Of a DNA stretch of 34,553 bases, positions 1 through 9,409 are shown piece after piece. The notes below the pieces were generated by a model. That model was not told the DNA's origin and did not search any database. It saw only the letters and a list, made by a program, of their open reading frames with translations. The position numbers and the translations under genes were made by a program. Each line of letters begins with the position of its first letter. Position 1 is the first letter of the stretch. The DNA is taken from NCBI GenBank assembly GCA_947388185.1, contig CANDQP010000025.1:1-34553 (forward strand), given 5' to 3'. Source of the stretch: an uncultured Dorea sp. (GTDB lineage: Bacteria > Bacillota > Clostridia > Lachnospirales > Lachnospiraceae).

Positions 1-1861
1 CCAGCTCCGGCGGTCCCACGAACAGCTCATACATTCTTAATGAATCGCAGCCGTAATCCCTCACCAGATCATCCGGAGATACCACATTCCCCTTGGACTT
101 GCTCATCTTGATACCGTTCTTGCCGGTGATCATCCCCTGGTTAAAAAGCTTCTGGAACGGCTCATCGAAATCAACCGCACCGATATCACACAGGAACTTG
201 GTGTAGAACCGGGAATACAGAAGATGAAGCACCGCATGCTCCACACCGCCGATATACATATCTACCGGAAGCATTGCATCTGCCTTCTCCCTGGATACCA
301 GTTCCTTGTCGTTATGATTGTCCACATAGCGCAGGAAATACCAGGAGGAACCCGCCCACTGAGGCATGGTGTTCGTCTCGCGCTTGGCAGGCTTGCCGCA
401 CACAGGACACTTACAATTGACCCACTCCTCAATTCCGGCAAGCGGAGACTCCCCTGTTCCTGTCGGCTCATAGGACTCTACCTCCGGCAATCTAAGCGGC
501 AGCTCTTCCTCCGGCACCGGAACATTGCCGCAGTCAGGGCAGTGCACGATCGGAATCGGCTCGCCCCAGTAACGCTGACGGGAGAACACCCAGTCACGCA
601 GCTTATAATTCACGGTTGCACGTCCGATTCCCCGCTCTTCTATGATATGAGGCGCTTCCTTCTTAAGGACTGCCGACTCCATGCCATTCCACTCGCCGGA
701 ATTGATCATAGTGCCGCTTGCCTCCGTATAAGCTTCTGTCATATGTTCGATCTCTTTGCCGTCCTTTGCGATGACCTGAACGATCGGAATGCCGAACTTG
801 GTTGCGAATTCAAAGTCACGGTCGTCATGGGCAGGAACACACATGATCGCACCCGTACCGTAATCCGCCAGTACATAGTCTGACAGCCAGATCGGCGTCT
901 TCTCACCATTCAGCGGATTGATGGCGTAGCTTCCGGTGAATACGCCCGTCTTCTCCTTATCCTGCATACGGTCCACATTAGACTTCATGGAAGCTTCGAA
1001 GATATATTTCTCCACGGCTTCTCTGGTCTCATCGGTTGCCAGGCTCTTCGCCAGCTCATGCTCCGGCGCCAGAACCATGAATGTAGCGCCGTACAGAGTA
1101 TCCGGCCTGGTAGTGTAGACCGTGATCTTCTCTTCCCGTCCGTCTATCGGGAACTCTACTTCCGCACCGTAAGATTTGCCGATCCAGTCAGACTGCATCT
1201 TCTTAACCTTCTCCGGCCAGTCAAGCTTATCCAAATCATTCAGCAGACGCTCCGCATATGCAGTGATCTTAAGCATCCACTGACGCAGATTCTTCTTCGT
1301 CACTTCCGCACCGCAGCGTTCACATTTGCCGTTGACTACTTCTTCATTAGCAAGGCCTGTCTTACAGGACGGGCACCAGTTGATCGGAAATTCCTTCTCA
1401 TAGGCAAGCCCCTCCTTGAACATCTTCACGAAGATCCACTGAGTCCATTTATAGAATTCAGGATCCGTTGTATTCACTTCCCGGTCCCAGTCATAGAGGG
1501 CCGCGATCTCATTGATCTGCTTCTTGATATTCTTCACATTCTCAGCGGTAGATATCGCCGGATGAACACCCATCTTGATGGCGTAGTTCTCAGCCGGAAG
1601 ACCGAACGCATCCCACCCCATAGGATGGATAATATAATATCCCTGCTGCAGCTTATATCTGCTCCACACATCAGAGATCACATAACCTCTCCAGTGTCCT
1701 ACATGCAGACCATTTCCTGACGGATACGGGAACATATCCAGACAGTAGTACTTCTGACGCTCCCTGCCGTCTGCACCCACCTTGACATTCACCGGGTTCT
1801 TCTCCCAGTTCTCACGCCACTTCTTCTCGATTGCCTTATGGTTATAAGGGATCTTAGACAT
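1..1861 (-). CDS. leuS: Leucyl-tRNA synthetase, C-terminus cut by window edge
   Basis: This enzyme attaches leucine to tRNA-Leu in the cytoplasm. The visible 620 codons carry the class I signature HVGH at residues 53-56 (bases 1694-1705) after MFPYPSGNG, a pair of CxxC motifs just past the catalytic start that fit a zinc knuckle (around 1310-1375), the long CP1 editing region, and KMSKS at about residues 585-589 (bases 95-109). The anticodon-binding C-terminal part lies left of the window. The start is ATG at 1861, giving [15 protein letters not shown], the usual LeuS N-terminus, behind a GAGAGGAAG ribosome site. It stands alone behind its own promoter and a leader hairpin. The identification is very secure. 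Confidence 0.97.
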   Translation of the reverse strand, partial: MSKIPYNHKAIEKKWRENWEKNPVNVKVGADGRERQKYYCLDMFPYPSGNGLHVGHWRGYVISDVWSRYKLQQGYYIIHPMGWDAFGLPAENYAIKMGVHPAISTAENVKNIKKQINEIAALYDWDREVNTTDPEFYKWTQWIFVKMFKEGLAYEKEFPINWCPSCKTGLANEEVVNGKCERCGAEVTKKNLRQWMLKITAYAERLLNDLDKLDWPEKVKKMQSDWIGKSYGAEVEFPIDGREEKITVYTTRPDTLYGATFMVLAPEHELAKSLATDETREAVEKYIFEASMKSNVDRMQDKEKTGVFTGSYAINPLNGEKTPIWLSDYVLADYGTGAIMCVPAHDDRDFEFATKFGIPIVQVIAKDGKEIEHMTEAYTEASGTMINSGEWNGMESAVLKKEAPHIIEERGIGRATVNYKLRDWVFSRQRYWGEPIPIVHCPDCGNVPVPEEELPLRLPEVESYEPTGTGESPLAGIEEWVNCKCPVCGKPAKRETNTMPQWAGSSWYFLRYVDNHNDKELVSREKADAMLPVDMYIGGVEHAVLHLLYSRFYTKFLCDIGAVDFDEPFQKLFNQGMITGKNGIKMSKSKGNVVSPDDLVRDYGCDSLRMYELFVGPPEL

Positions 1862-1916
1862 ATCTTACTTCCTCTCTTTCCCGGAGCCTGTCAAACCGCA
1901 CTCCGCATTTAGGTAT

Positions 1917-1958
1917 AAAAAGCCTTCCCATCCCCCCTGCCTGAGAGACGAAAAGGCT
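1917..1958 (-). terminator. Terminator-like attenuator hairpin in the leuS leader
   Basis: On the minus strand a 14-pair stem (arms 1945-1958 and 1921-1934, several G-U pairs, 10-nt loop) is followed by a short U run at 1917-1920. It begins only about 14 nt after the predicted transcription start and ends about 55 nt before the leuS ATG. Its bases resemble the terminator half of T-box leaders (CCTTTTCGTCTC), but there is no T-box body or AGGGTGGNACCGCG sequence between promoter and hairpin. It may be a remnant of a T-box leader or a small independent attenuator. Confidence 0.7.
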
Positions 1959-1978
1959 CACAATCGAATTCCTTACTT

Positions 1979-2007
1979 ATTATAAGAAGAATGCCAAAAT
2001 AAGTCAA
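1979..2007 (-). promoter_or_regulatory. sigma-A promoter of leuS
   Basis: The minus strand reads TTGACT (2002-2007), a 17-bp spacer and a perfect TATAAT (1979-1984). Transcription should start near 1972, leaving a leader of about 110 nt. Confidence 0.85.
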
Positions 2008-2041
2008 GTAGTATTTTCCTTTATAAAAGTGATATTTTTGG

Positions 2042-2070
2042 TTGTTCCTCTCCTCTCTTTAGTGTATAAT
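2042..2070 (+). promoter_or_regulatory. sigma-A promoter of the 139-aa P-loop gene
   Basis: TTGTTC (2042-2047), a 17-bp spacer and TATAAT (2065-2070) lie about 60 bp before the ATG at 2134. This promoter is back to back with the leuS promoter; the two -35 boxes are about 35 bp apart. Confidence 0.75.
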
Positions 2071-2133
2071 GAATAATAAGCAGATCGTACTGATGATTTC
2101 AGTAAATTATGATACATAAAGGAGAGGTTTACG

Positions 2134-2553
2134 ATGGTAAATTTATTGACTGGCCCTAAAGGCAGTGGCAAGACACAGCAGATGATTGAGCTCGCTAACA
2201 AAAAGGTAAAGGAATGCAACGGTAATGTAGTATTTATCAAGAAGACCCACCGGGATACCGCAAGCGTTGCATTTGACATCCGTACCATCTGTATGGATGA
2301 TTTCACCTCCATCACGAATACCGACGAGTACATTGGTTTCTTATACGGTATGTATAGTTCGAACCATGATGTTGAATGCATCTTTATCGACGGTATTTTG
2401 AAGCATGCTGATATTTCCATGAGCAATGTGCCTGAATTTGTCGAAAGACTGAAGAAGATCTCTGCAGAATGCGGTATTGAGTTCTTTGTAAGCCTTAGCG
2501 CCGATAAGAAGGATATTTCCTTAGTCAGCGAAGAGGGCTGTAATTATTTGTAA
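2134..2553 (+). CDS. Small P-loop ATPase of unknown role
   Basis: This 139-aa protein has a Walker A motif GPKGSGKT at residues 7-14 and a Walker B-like CIFIDG near residue 84. The short, compact P-loop shape recalls thymidine-kinase-like or PilT-like small ATPases, but there is no lasso zinc site and no membrane segment. It is probably a soluble nucleotide-binding protein. ATG 2134 follows a good ribosome site (AAAGGAGAG, 2118-2126). The gene is monocistronic: it has its own promoter at 2042-2070 and a strong terminator at 2589-2613. I believe similar proteins are common in Lachnospiraceae, sometimes annotated as ATP-binding or twitching-motility proteins, but no real function can be assigned from sequence. 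Confidence 0.85.
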   Translation: MVNLLTGPKGSGKTQQMIELANKKVKECNGNVVFIKKTHRDTASVAFDIRTICMDDFTSITNTDEYIGFLYGMYSSNHDVECIFIDGILKHADISMSNVPEFVERLKKISAECGIEFFVSLSADKKDISLVSEEGCNYL

Positions 2554-2588
2554 TTATCTGCGGTTATCTGAATTTTCAGAAGAGTATC

Positions 2589-2613
2589 AGGCAGTCCTCA
2601 TGGACTGCCTTTT
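2589..2613 (+). terminator. Intrinsic terminator
   Basis: A perfect 9-bp stem (2589-2597 with 2602-2610), a TCAT loop and a following T run form a classic terminator for the P-loop gene. It ends only about 13 bp before the next ORF. Confidence 0.88.
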
Positions 2614-2625
2614 CGGTATCAAAAG

Positions 2626-3843
2626 ATGAACACTATGAGAAATCCGCGGCAGACGCCGCATAATCCAAATAAAAACAGCATCCGGGAGGCAAAACGCAGG
2701 AGGGAACGGCGCCGCCGTATTCTTAAGATCCGCATTATTTTGTGTGCCTCTTTTTTGGTTTGTCTATGTTTCATTCTCACCTGGGGTGTCCGAGCTATCC
2801 TGTCTTCCTGGAAGAAGACGCCAAAGCCGGAGACCGGGGCACAAGCTGGGGCCGATTCCGGCAGTTCCAGAGAGAAGATCGACACCTCCAAGGTTCAGAT
2901 CGAAGAACTGACCCTTGGCTCTGATGAAGACCAGGGGCAGACCGTCACCATCACCGTCAGCTCCATGGGGGACTGTACGCTTGGAACGGATGTGAATTTC
3001 GACTATTCCGCCAGCCTGAACGCCTACTTCGACGCCCAGGGACCGGATTATTTCTTCCAGAATGTCCGTCCGGTACTTACGAACGACGATCTGTCCATCG
3101 TGAATATGGAAGGGACGCTTACGGCTTCCGACGAACGCCAGGAGAAGCAATTCGCATTCAAGGCGCCTCCTGAATTCGCCGCTATCCTCTCAGGCAGCTC
3201 CGTAGAAGCAGCCAATATGGCCAACAACCACAGCAAGGATTACGGTGAATCCAGCTACACCGATACCATCAGCGCCTTAGAGAATTCCAAGGTTTCCACC
3301 TTTGGCTATGAGCGCGCCAAGATCCTTAAGATCAAGGGCGTCAAGGTCGGCTTAACCGGCATCTATGAGCTTGCCGACCATCTTGAGAAGCAGCAGCAGG
3401 TGAAGGAGAACATCACCGCATTGAAAGAAGCCGGCGCGAAGCTCATCATCGTCAATTTCCATTGGGGGAATGAGCGAGAATATACTCCCACAGATATTCA
3501 GAAGACCCTGGCACATCTTGCCATTGATGAGGGGGCAGATCTGGTAATCGGACATCACCCCCATGTTCTGCAGGGTATCGAGCGTTATAAGGACAAATAC
3601 ATCGCTTACAGCCTGGGGAATTTCTGTTTCGGAGGCAATTCCAACCCTGAGGATAAGGACACCATGATATTTCAGCAAACCTTCACCATCGAAGACGGGA
3701 AAGTCAAGAAGGATGAGAACATCAACATTATCCCCTGCTCTCTTTCCTCCTCCAGCGGCTATAACGACTACTGCCCCACTATATTGGACGGAGATGAGAA
3801 ACAGCGGATCCTGAATAAGATCGAACAATATAGCCAATGGTAA
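2626..3843 (+). CDS. CapA/PGA_cap-type membrane-anchored metallophosphatase
   Basis: This 405-aa protein has a very basic N-terminus (RRRERRRR), one membrane segment at about residues 35-56, a short linker, and then a PGA_cap (poly-gamma-glutamate capsule, calcineurin-like) domain from about residue 105 to 350. Visible metal-site motifs are MGDCTLG, NMEGTLT, ANMANNHSKDYG, VNFHWGNE and GHHPHVLQGIE, followed by the typical YSLGNFCFGG. The domain should lie outside the membrane. CapA relatives act in poly-glutamate or surface polymer synthesis, but no capB/capC genes are nearby, so the substrate is unknown. The start at 2626 lacks a clear ribosome site and sits just past a terminator; the second ATG at 2635 is an alternative. 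No promoter was seen. Confidence 0.88.
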   Translation: MNTMRNPRQTPHNPNKNSIREAKRRRERRRRILKIRIILCASFLVCLCFILTWGVRAILSSWKKTPKPETGAQAGADSGSSREKIDTSKVQIEELTLGSDEDQGQTVTITVSSMGDCTLGTDVNFDYSASLNAYFDAQGPDYFFQNVRPVLTNDDLSIVNMEGTLTASDERQEKQFAFKAPPEFAAILSGSSVEAANMANNHSKDYGESSYTDTISALENSKVSTFGYERAKILKIKGVKVGLTGIYELADHLEKQQQVKENITALKEAGAKLIIVNFHWGNEREYTPTDIQKTLAHLAIDEGADLVIGHHPHVLQGIERYKDKYIAYSLGNFCFGGNSNPEDKDTMIFQQTFTIEDGKVKKDENINIIPCSLSSSSGYNDYCPTILDGDEKQRILNKIEQYSQW

Positions 3844-3856
3844 AGTATCCTATTAT

Positions 3857-4789
3857 CTAAAATATTGTCTCATATAATAAAGTCATAAGCGGCATCGTAA
3901 TGATACAGAAAACCACCGACATCACATTGATCACGCTCGCATACATGGAATCCTTGTTATAGATCTGGGCAAGCTGTGTGATGATGGCACCGGCCGGCGC
4001 CGCTGCCGCCAGCAGCACGATCATAAGTATATACTCTGCATCCGGATGAACATGGAACCGTCCGACGAAAGCAAAGGCGAACACAACGATCAATGGAAAT
4101 ACGACCAGCCTGAACAGGCAGATCAGATACGGCCTCTTCTGTTGGAATACCCACAGCAGATCTACTTTACCGATCACCATACCGATGACCAGCATACTGG
4201 CAGAAGCGATCATATCGCCAAATCCGCTGACACAGCTTCCGATCACCACCGGAAGGCGTATCTCCATAACAAAGAGCAGGATACCGATCACAATGGCTAT
4301 GAGGTTCGGATTCAGGAATATCTGCCTGTAATCCTTCGTCTGCTGCTGATTGACCACGCTGATGCCATGGGTCCATACCAATATAGTCTGGACAATAATA
4401 TACGCCGTCGTATAGAATACCCACTCGCTGCCCAGTACGGCCGCCACCAGCGGGATGATCAGATATCCGGAATTCGAATATATGATGGATGCCTTCTCTA
4501 TTCCGTTGAAATGAAGCGGCTTCTCCGCCAACCTGATCCCGGCAAGCATCAGGATATGGACTGCGACTGACGCCGCGATCGACAGGAGCAGCCCTCTGAT
4601 CTTATCCGGTGTCAGCTCAATTTGAAAAGAGTCAATGACCACACAGGGAGAACAGATATAGACAACCACATTCGAGATGACCTTACTGTCCTCCACCGTA
4701 AACAGGCCGATCTTCACGATGGCATAACCGACTGCCATCGTGAGGAACATCGCCGCTATCTGCTGTACCAATAATATGCTTAATTCCAT
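3857..4789 (-). CDS. AEC (auxin efflux carrier) family transporter
   Basis: This 310-aa protein is hydrophobic throughout, with about ten predicted membrane segments in two five-helix halves, as in the AEC (MleP/YwkB-type) family. The N-terminal half holds the conserved SNVVVYICSPCVVIDSF stretch and the second half the LAAAAPAGAIITQLAQ stretch. Family members move organic acids or amphipathic anions; the substrate here cannot be told. Its ATG shares one base with the stop of the upstream gene (TGATG), so translation is probably coupled and it is the last gene of the trkA-trkH operon. It converges on the capA-like gene with only 13 bp between, and no separate terminator is visible. Confidence 0.9.
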   Translation of the reverse strand: MELSILLVQQIAAMFLTMAVGYAIVKIGLFTVEDSKVISNVVVYICSPCVVIDSFQIELTPDKIRGLLLSIAASVAVHILMLAGIRLAEKPLHFNGIEKASIIYSNSGYLIIPLVAAVLGSEWVFYTTAYIIVQTILVWTHGISVVNQQQTKDYRQIFLNPNLIAIVIGILLFVMEIRLPVVIGSCVSGFGDMIASASMLVIGMVIGKVDLLWVFQQKRPYLICLFRLVVFPLIVVFAFAFVGRFHVHPDAEYILMIVLLAAAAPAGAIITQLAQIYNKDSMYASVINVMSVVFCIITMPLMTLLYETIF

Positions 4790-6447
4790 CAGTCTTCTTC
4801 CTCTGTCTGTTCTCCTGCATTCTCAAGAGTTCCTTCCTGATTCCCGTCCAGAACCTCAAGAGACATCACCAGATTCGCACGCTCATCCACCTTGTATTCC
4901 AGAGCAACCTTCTGTCCAACCTCACATCTGACTACATCCAGGAACTCTACTACTGACACGTCAAAGATATCTTCCGATCCCTCTACCATGAGATAGTAAT
5001 GAGAGGTTCCGTCTATGACGGCCTGTGCGATCTTCGTGATCCTGCCGGTGATCTCCTTCACTTCCCTGGTATCTTCCGCAACCTGCTTGACGCCGTTGCT
5101 TAGGAGCAGTTCCAGATAATTCTCCTCACACTGGCTTACACTGTCACCGATAGCAACGATCTGGTACTTCTGCACATTGACCATAGCATACTTCTTCACC
5201 AGTCCCGCATCATCCTTCAATGCGATAAAATACGTCGGTTCATCACTGATATTAAGGAGCAGCGGGAATGTCGCCCTGTACTTCAGATTCTGTACCTGCC
5301 CCTCTGCCGAGGACATAGCTGAAGCTTCCGTAGCGCCTTCTACTTTATAATACTTCGTCTCCATGGTCCTCTGGTTGGACAGCACGAAGCCTACGTTGGA
5401 CTGGTCTCCATTAACCGAAGTCACACCTGTATACATCCATACATCGTCCTCAAGCGCCAGATAATTATACCCATCCGTCGTCTTCAGACAATCCTTCTGG
5501 CTTAACACACTGTTGAAGAATCCATGCTTCAGGGTTCCGTAATAATCGAAGAGCTGTACCAGCAGATCCGCCGAATACGCACGGTCTACCCATTCCGGTA
5601 CATCCTTGATGTCATAGGTCTTCGTCTCACCTGTGATCGCATTGCACAGGACCACCTTTCCGACCGTCTCTCCCCCGAACAGCCCGATATTGAACTTCTT
5701 CACCGGAGCGATCCAGTAAGGGATCCCCTCTTCGTCGATCTCAAAGCTTAACTCCCCATAGATATAGGTCGGATGTGCGAAACGCAGATGCCGGTAAATA
5801 TTCCGGTTCAGATGTTCACTGGTCGTATATTTAATCCCATCTTCAAGCTTCACAAGCTCTGTCGTCTGCGTTGCCATATTGATCCTGATATATGCCGGAA
5901 TACCGTTTGATCGGTTGGTAAACCATTTGATCAGGCTGGCATAGCGAAGCGGCGAAACCCTGACAGGATTATCCTTATAATTGATCTGGCTATAGATGCT
6001 GTCCACCTCAAACTGTGACACCATATCTACCATACTTCCCATCTTACGGTCACCGAGAATCTCCGCCGTATCCTTGTCAAGCAGCGGGATCTTATCAAAG
6101 GAAAGCTCCTCTACATCCTCCGTAAACTCCCCTTCCTTCACGGTAAGCAGCTTCTGGTACTTCTTCGCGTTAATGATCGGCGAAGACAACAGAGAACCTA
6201 ACAGATATACAATCCCTACTCCCAGTATCACCGTACCGAGAAATCTTACCATCTTGCTTTTCTTCCATTCCTTTTTGTCCGGTTTCCTGCGCAGGATATA
6301 GATCACCAGCACCGCCGCCAGCAAAAACAGCACAAAAAACCATGTATCTGAAGAGTGGAGATTGAACGCCGGCAGCGTGACATAATAATACAGTCCGGCT
6401 GCAAGGATCAAAATCACCGCAATTAACAATTTATTTCTTAATTTCAT
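4789..6447 (-). CDS. Uncharacterised membrane-anchored protein in the trk operon
   Basis: This 552-aa protein has three N-terminal membrane segments (about residues 6-27, 36-52 and 68-89) followed by a long soluble part of some 460 residues that is rich in beta-strand-like stretches. The last 80 residues (GRITKIAQAVIDG onward, with alternating hydrophobics ending in KVALEYKVD) could be a small OB-like barrel. I recognise this as a kind of protein seen in Clostridia genomes but know no function for it. It lies 26 bp after trkH and overlaps the AEC gene by one base, so it is co-transcribed with a potassium uptake system and may sense or support ion or membrane state. That link is context only. 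Confidence 0.75.
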   Translation of the reverse strand: MKLRNKLLIAVILILAAGLYYYVTLPAFNLHSSDTWFFVLFLLAAVLVIYILRRKPDKKEWKKSKMVRFLGTVILGVGIVYLLGSLLSSPIINAKKYQKLLTVKEGEFTEDVEELSFDKIPLLDKDTAEILGDRKMGSMVDMVSQFEVDSIYSQINYKDNPVRVSPLRYASLIKWFTNRSNGIPAYIRINMATQTTELVKLEDGIKYTTSEHLNRNIYRHLRFAHPTYIYGELSFEIDEEGIPYWIAPVKKFNIGLFGGETVGKVVLCNAITGETKTYDIKDVPEWVDRAYSADLLVQLFDYYGTLKHGFFNSVLSQKDCLKTTDGYNYLALEDDVWMYTGVTSVNGDQSNVGFVLSNQRTMETKYYKVEGATEASAMSSAEGQVQNLKYRATFPLLLNISDEPTYFIALKDDAGLVKKYAMVNVQKYQIVAIGDSVSQCEENYLELLLSNGVKQVAEDTREVKEITGRITKIAQAVIDGTSHYYLMVEGSEDIFDVSVVEFLDVVRCEVGQKVALEYKVDERANLVMSLEVLDGNQEGTLENAGEQTEEED

Positions 6448-6473
6448 AATACCTCCTTCACTATATGATGATA

Positions 6474-7919
6474 CTAAAACTTACGATTCCATGCGGAAGC
6501 GGTAAACAGCATGAGGAACGGGAATATCTCCAAACGGCCTGCCAGCATATCGAAACAGAATACCAGCTTTGACAGCGGCGAGAAATCCGCGAAGCTTCCG
6601 TTTGGCCCTACCGCCCCAATACCCGGACCGATATTATTCATCGTAGTCAGCACCGAACTGAACGTCGTCCCGAAGTCCATGTTATCAACAGACACCAGCA
6701 GAACCGACCCGATCACAATTCCCAGATAAGCGATCAGATAGATATACAGAGTCTTCAATACATCCTGATCCACCTTCTTGCCGTTCATCCTGATAATGCT
6801 GACTGATTTGGGATGCGCCATCTGCATGATCTCACGCTTGACACATTTCACCATCATCATTACCCTGGAGACCTTCATACCTCCGCCTGTCGAGGATGCG
6901 CATGCCCCCACCATCATCAGAAACATGAGCATACACTGCGAGAACATCGGCCATTCAATAAAATCTGCCGTCGCATACCCCGTCGTAGTTATGATCGATG
7001 CAACCTGGAAGATCGCGTAGCGGAACGCCTTGAGCGGGTTGGGGTACATGTGGTTCATATTCACGGTAATCAGAAGCGCCGCTGACAGTATCAGTACGAG
7101 ATATGTCTTCAATTCCTCATTCTTCCAGACAGCTTTCCAGTCTTTCAGAAGCAGGAAATAATACAGATTGAAGTTGATCCCGAACAATATCATAAATACA
7201 GTGATCACCGTGTCAATATACACACTGTTAAAATGTCCCACGCTCGCCGAATAATTCGCGAAACCTCCTGTGCCCGCAGTACCGAAAGAGAAGATCAGGC
7301 TGTCAAACACATTCATCCCGCCGAACAGCAGCAGAATCACCTCGATCGCCGTCATTCCGAAATACATCCCATAGAGGATCCTGGCCGTCGACATGGTCTT
7401 GGGCACCAGCTTATCCTTCTCCGGCCCCGGCACCTCAGCCCTCATCAGATACATGGAATTCCTCTTATCCAGCGTCGTGAGCACCATCACGAACACCAGC
7501 ACCCCCATACCGCCGATCCAATGGGTGAAGCTCCTCCAGAACAACATCCCCTGGGGCAGCGACTCAATATCTGTCAGGATCGTAGACCCTGTGGTCGTGA
7601 AGCCTGAGACCGTCTCAAAAAAAGCATCCAGATAATATGGGATACTCCCTGACAGCGAGAACGGCAGCGCCCCGAACAGTGACCACAATATCCACGCACT
7701 GGCAACGATGACCATCCCTTCCTTGCCGTAAATATTCCGATTCTCCGGCTTCTTCACTCCAAACAAAAGATATACTACACCTATGATTCCCGCCGGAATC
7801 AGAAAATAAATCCCGCTAAATTCACGATAGACCAGAGATACCAACGCCGGAAGCAGCAAAAGCACCGCCTCCACTCCCAGCATCTTTCCCAGTATATACC
7901 GTATCATCTTCGTATTCAT
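6474..7919 (-). CDS. trkH: Potassium channel subunit TrkH/KtrB
   Basis: This 481-aa membrane protein is the pore of a Trk/Ktr potassium uptake system. Its four pore-loop filter sequences are visible in order: SGFTTTGST, SFGTAGTGGF, ITTTGYATAD and MNNIGPGIG, each placed between pairs of membrane helices. The central GGGMKVSRVMM stretch is the usual gate region. The length fits TrkH. It starts at ATG 7919, 20 bp after trkA, so channel and regulatory subunit are made from one message. In related Firmicutes this type of channel is gated by nucleotides bound to the RCK partner; this is family knowledge, not visible here. Confidence 0.95.
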   Translation of the reverse strand: MNTKMIRYILGKMLGVEAVLLLLPALVSLVYREFSGIYFLIPAGIIGVVYLLFGVKKPENRNIYGKEGMVIVASAWILWSLFGALPFSLSGSIPYYLDAFFETVSGFTTTGSTILTDIESLPQGMLFWRSFTHWIGGMGVLVFVMVLTTLDKRNSMYLMRAEVPGPEKDKLVPKTMSTARILYGMYFGMTAIEVILLLFGGMNVFDSLIFSFGTAGTGGFANYSASVGHFNSVYIDTVITVFMILFGINFNLYYFLLLKDWKAVWKNEELKTYLVLILSAALLITVNMNHMYPNPLKAFRYAIFQVASIITTTGYATADFIEWPMFSQCMLMFLMMVGACASSTGGGMKVSRVMMMVKCVKREIMQMAHPKSVSIIRMNGKKVDQDVLKTLYIYLIAYLGIVIGSVLLVSVDNMDFGTTFSSVLTTMNNIGPGIGAVGPNGSFADFSPLSKLVFCFDMLAGRLEIFPFLMLFTASAWNRKF

Positions 7920-7939
7920 AATTTTACTTCTCGTCTCCC

Positions 7940-9298
7940 CTATGCCAGTATGTCTGTAAAATCATTGATTCTATGCTCTTTGGTAACAATAATCACGCTG
8001 TCGCCCACTTCCAAATGGTCGTCACCGCCAGGAATGATGATCTTGCGTCTTCTTCCGATACACGCAATCAGATTGTTCGGCTTCGTAGGCAGGTCCTTGA
8101 GCGCAACATTGGTGAATTTGCACTCCTTCTTTATAATGAACTCCATCGCCTCAACTCTGCCTCCAAGCAGACGATAGATCGTCTCGACATTGGTGCTGCT
8201 GTAAGAATTCTTCCTTGCACGCACATAATTCACGATCTCATCCGCCGCTGCGCTCTTCACAGAGACGATACTGTCAATTCCCAGACCTTCTACCATCTGC
8301 GCCCTGGAATCCTCATTCACCTTGGCAATGATCTTATCTACCCCCTGCGCCTTCGCAAAGAGAGACATAATAATATTCTCCTCGTCCATACCGGTAAGCG
8401 CAACTACCGCATCCGTTCCCTGTATGCCTTCCTCGAGAAGGAGGTCATGGTCCGCCGCGTCCCCCTGTATGATCGTAGCTTTGGGAAGCGCTTCACACAG
8501 GTACTCGCACTTCTCAGGGTTACGCTCAATGATCTTCACCTGCATTCCCGCCTGGAGAAGCTGACGGGTGAGATAGAAGCACAGATTGCCTCCGCCGCAG
8601 ATCATCACCTTCTTGATCTTCGTACTCTTGCGCCCCAACGACTTAAAAAATGATCTCAAATCCTGATGCCCCGCGGCAATATGCAGTCTGTCATCCTCCT
8701 GCAGTACAAAATCTCCGTCCGGGATATAGACCGAATCTCCCCGCTTCACCGCACAGACCAGGATGTTCATCTGGAACTTGCGATCGATCTTGGCAAGCGA
8801 CAACCCCGCCAGCGGACTGCCCTGCTTCAGCACATGCTCTACCAGCTCCACCCTGCCCTTCATGAATGTCTCCACCTTGCACGCTTCGGGGAACAGCAGT
8901 ATCCTTGCGATCTCATTGGCCGCCGACAGCTCCGGATTGACCGCCATACTCATATGCAGGTCTTCCTTGAACAAATCGATCTGCCTGTAATACATGGGAT
9001 TGCGCACCCGCGCTATCGTGTGCTTCGCCCCAAGCCGCCTTGCAAGCAGGCAGCTTAACATATTCAGCTCATCCATAGAAGCACATGCGATAACCAGGTC
9101 GGCGTGGGGCACGTCCGCCTGCTTCTGCACTTCTACATCCGCCCCATTTCCCGTAATGCAGAAAATATCAAGCTGATTCAGAGCTTCCTTTAGTTTTCCC
9201 GCATTCTGATCAATTAAAACAATGTCATAGTCCTCTTCTGACAACTGAGTGGTCAGCTTATGCCCAACCTTACCGTCACCAATTATTACTATCTTCAT
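7940..9298 (-). CDS. trkA: Trk potassium uptake regulatory subunit TrkA
   Basis: This soluble protein gates TrkH from the cytoplasmic side. It is a tandem of two RCK units: MKIVIIGDGKVG begins the first Rossmann fold and VMICGGGNLCFYLTRQL (about residue 225) the second, each followed by a TrkA_C domain (PLAGLSLAKIDRKF, FTNVALKDLPTKPN). The frame runs back to a GTG at 9316, but I place the start at ATG 9298: a GAGG ribosome site lies 8 nt before it, and MKIVIIG is the normal TrkA N-terminus. It is the first gene of the trkA-trkH-membrane protein-AEC operon, with an extended -10 promoter at 9353-9361. Confidence 0.95.
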   Translation of the reverse strand: MKIVIIGDGKVGHKLTTQLSEEDYDIVLIDQNAGKLKEALNQLDIFCITGNGADVEVQKQADVPHADLVIACASMDELNMLSCLLARRLGAKHTIARVRNPMYYRQIDLFKEDLHMSMAVNPELSAANEIARILLFPEACKVETFMKGRVELVEHVLKQGSPLAGLSLAKIDRKFQMNILVCAVKRGDSVYIPDGDFVLQEDDRLHIAAGHQDLRSFFKSLGRKSTKIKKVMICGGGNLCFYLTRQLLQAGMQVKIIERNPEKCEYLCEALPKATIIQGDAADHDLLLEEGIQGTDAVVALTGMDEENIIMSLFAKAQGVDKIIAKVNEDSRAQMVEGLGIDSIVSVKSAAADEIVNYVRARKNSYSSTNVETIYRLLGGRVEAMEFIIKKECKFTNVALKDLPTKPNNLIACIGRRRKIIIPGGDDHLEVGDSVIIVTKEHRINDFTDILA

Positions 9299-9352
9299 TT
9301 TTTGATCCTCATTCACATCTCTCTAGTATTTGCGATGACTCCTAGCAAAGAG

Positions 9353-9361
9353 ATTATAGCA
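9353..9361 (-). promoter_or_regulatory. Extended -10 promoter of the trkA operon
   Basis: The minus strand reads TGCTATAAT, a TATAAT box (9353-9358) with an upstream TG. No good -35 is present; that position falls in the T run of the preceding terminator. The ATG at 9298 is about 55 nt downstream. Confidence 0.6.
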
Positions 9362-9372
9362 CTTTGGTCATA

Positions 9373-9396
9373 AGAAAAAAAGCCCCTACGGGCTTT
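9373..9396 (-). terminator. Intrinsic terminator of the EF-G-like gene
   Basis: On the minus strand AAGCCC, a GTAG loop and GGGCTT are followed by seven Ts (9374-9380 on the complement). It starts about 14 bp after the EF-G-like stop codon at 9410. Confidence 0.88.
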
Positions 9397-9409
9397 TCTT
9401 CTACTTTAT

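Noticed and set aside
224-1720. Long plus-strand frames opposite leuS
   Set aside because: They lie fully inside the leuS gene on the other strand and lack ribosome sites or recognisable domains.
1862-2040. Full T-box riboswitch upstream of leuS
   Set aside because: The predicted promoter lies directly before the hairpin and no AGGGTGGNACCGCG or specifier stem is present.
4046-4570. Plus-strand frame opposite the AEC transporter
   Set aside because: Antisense to a well-formed membrane protein gene; composition is that of a shadow frame.
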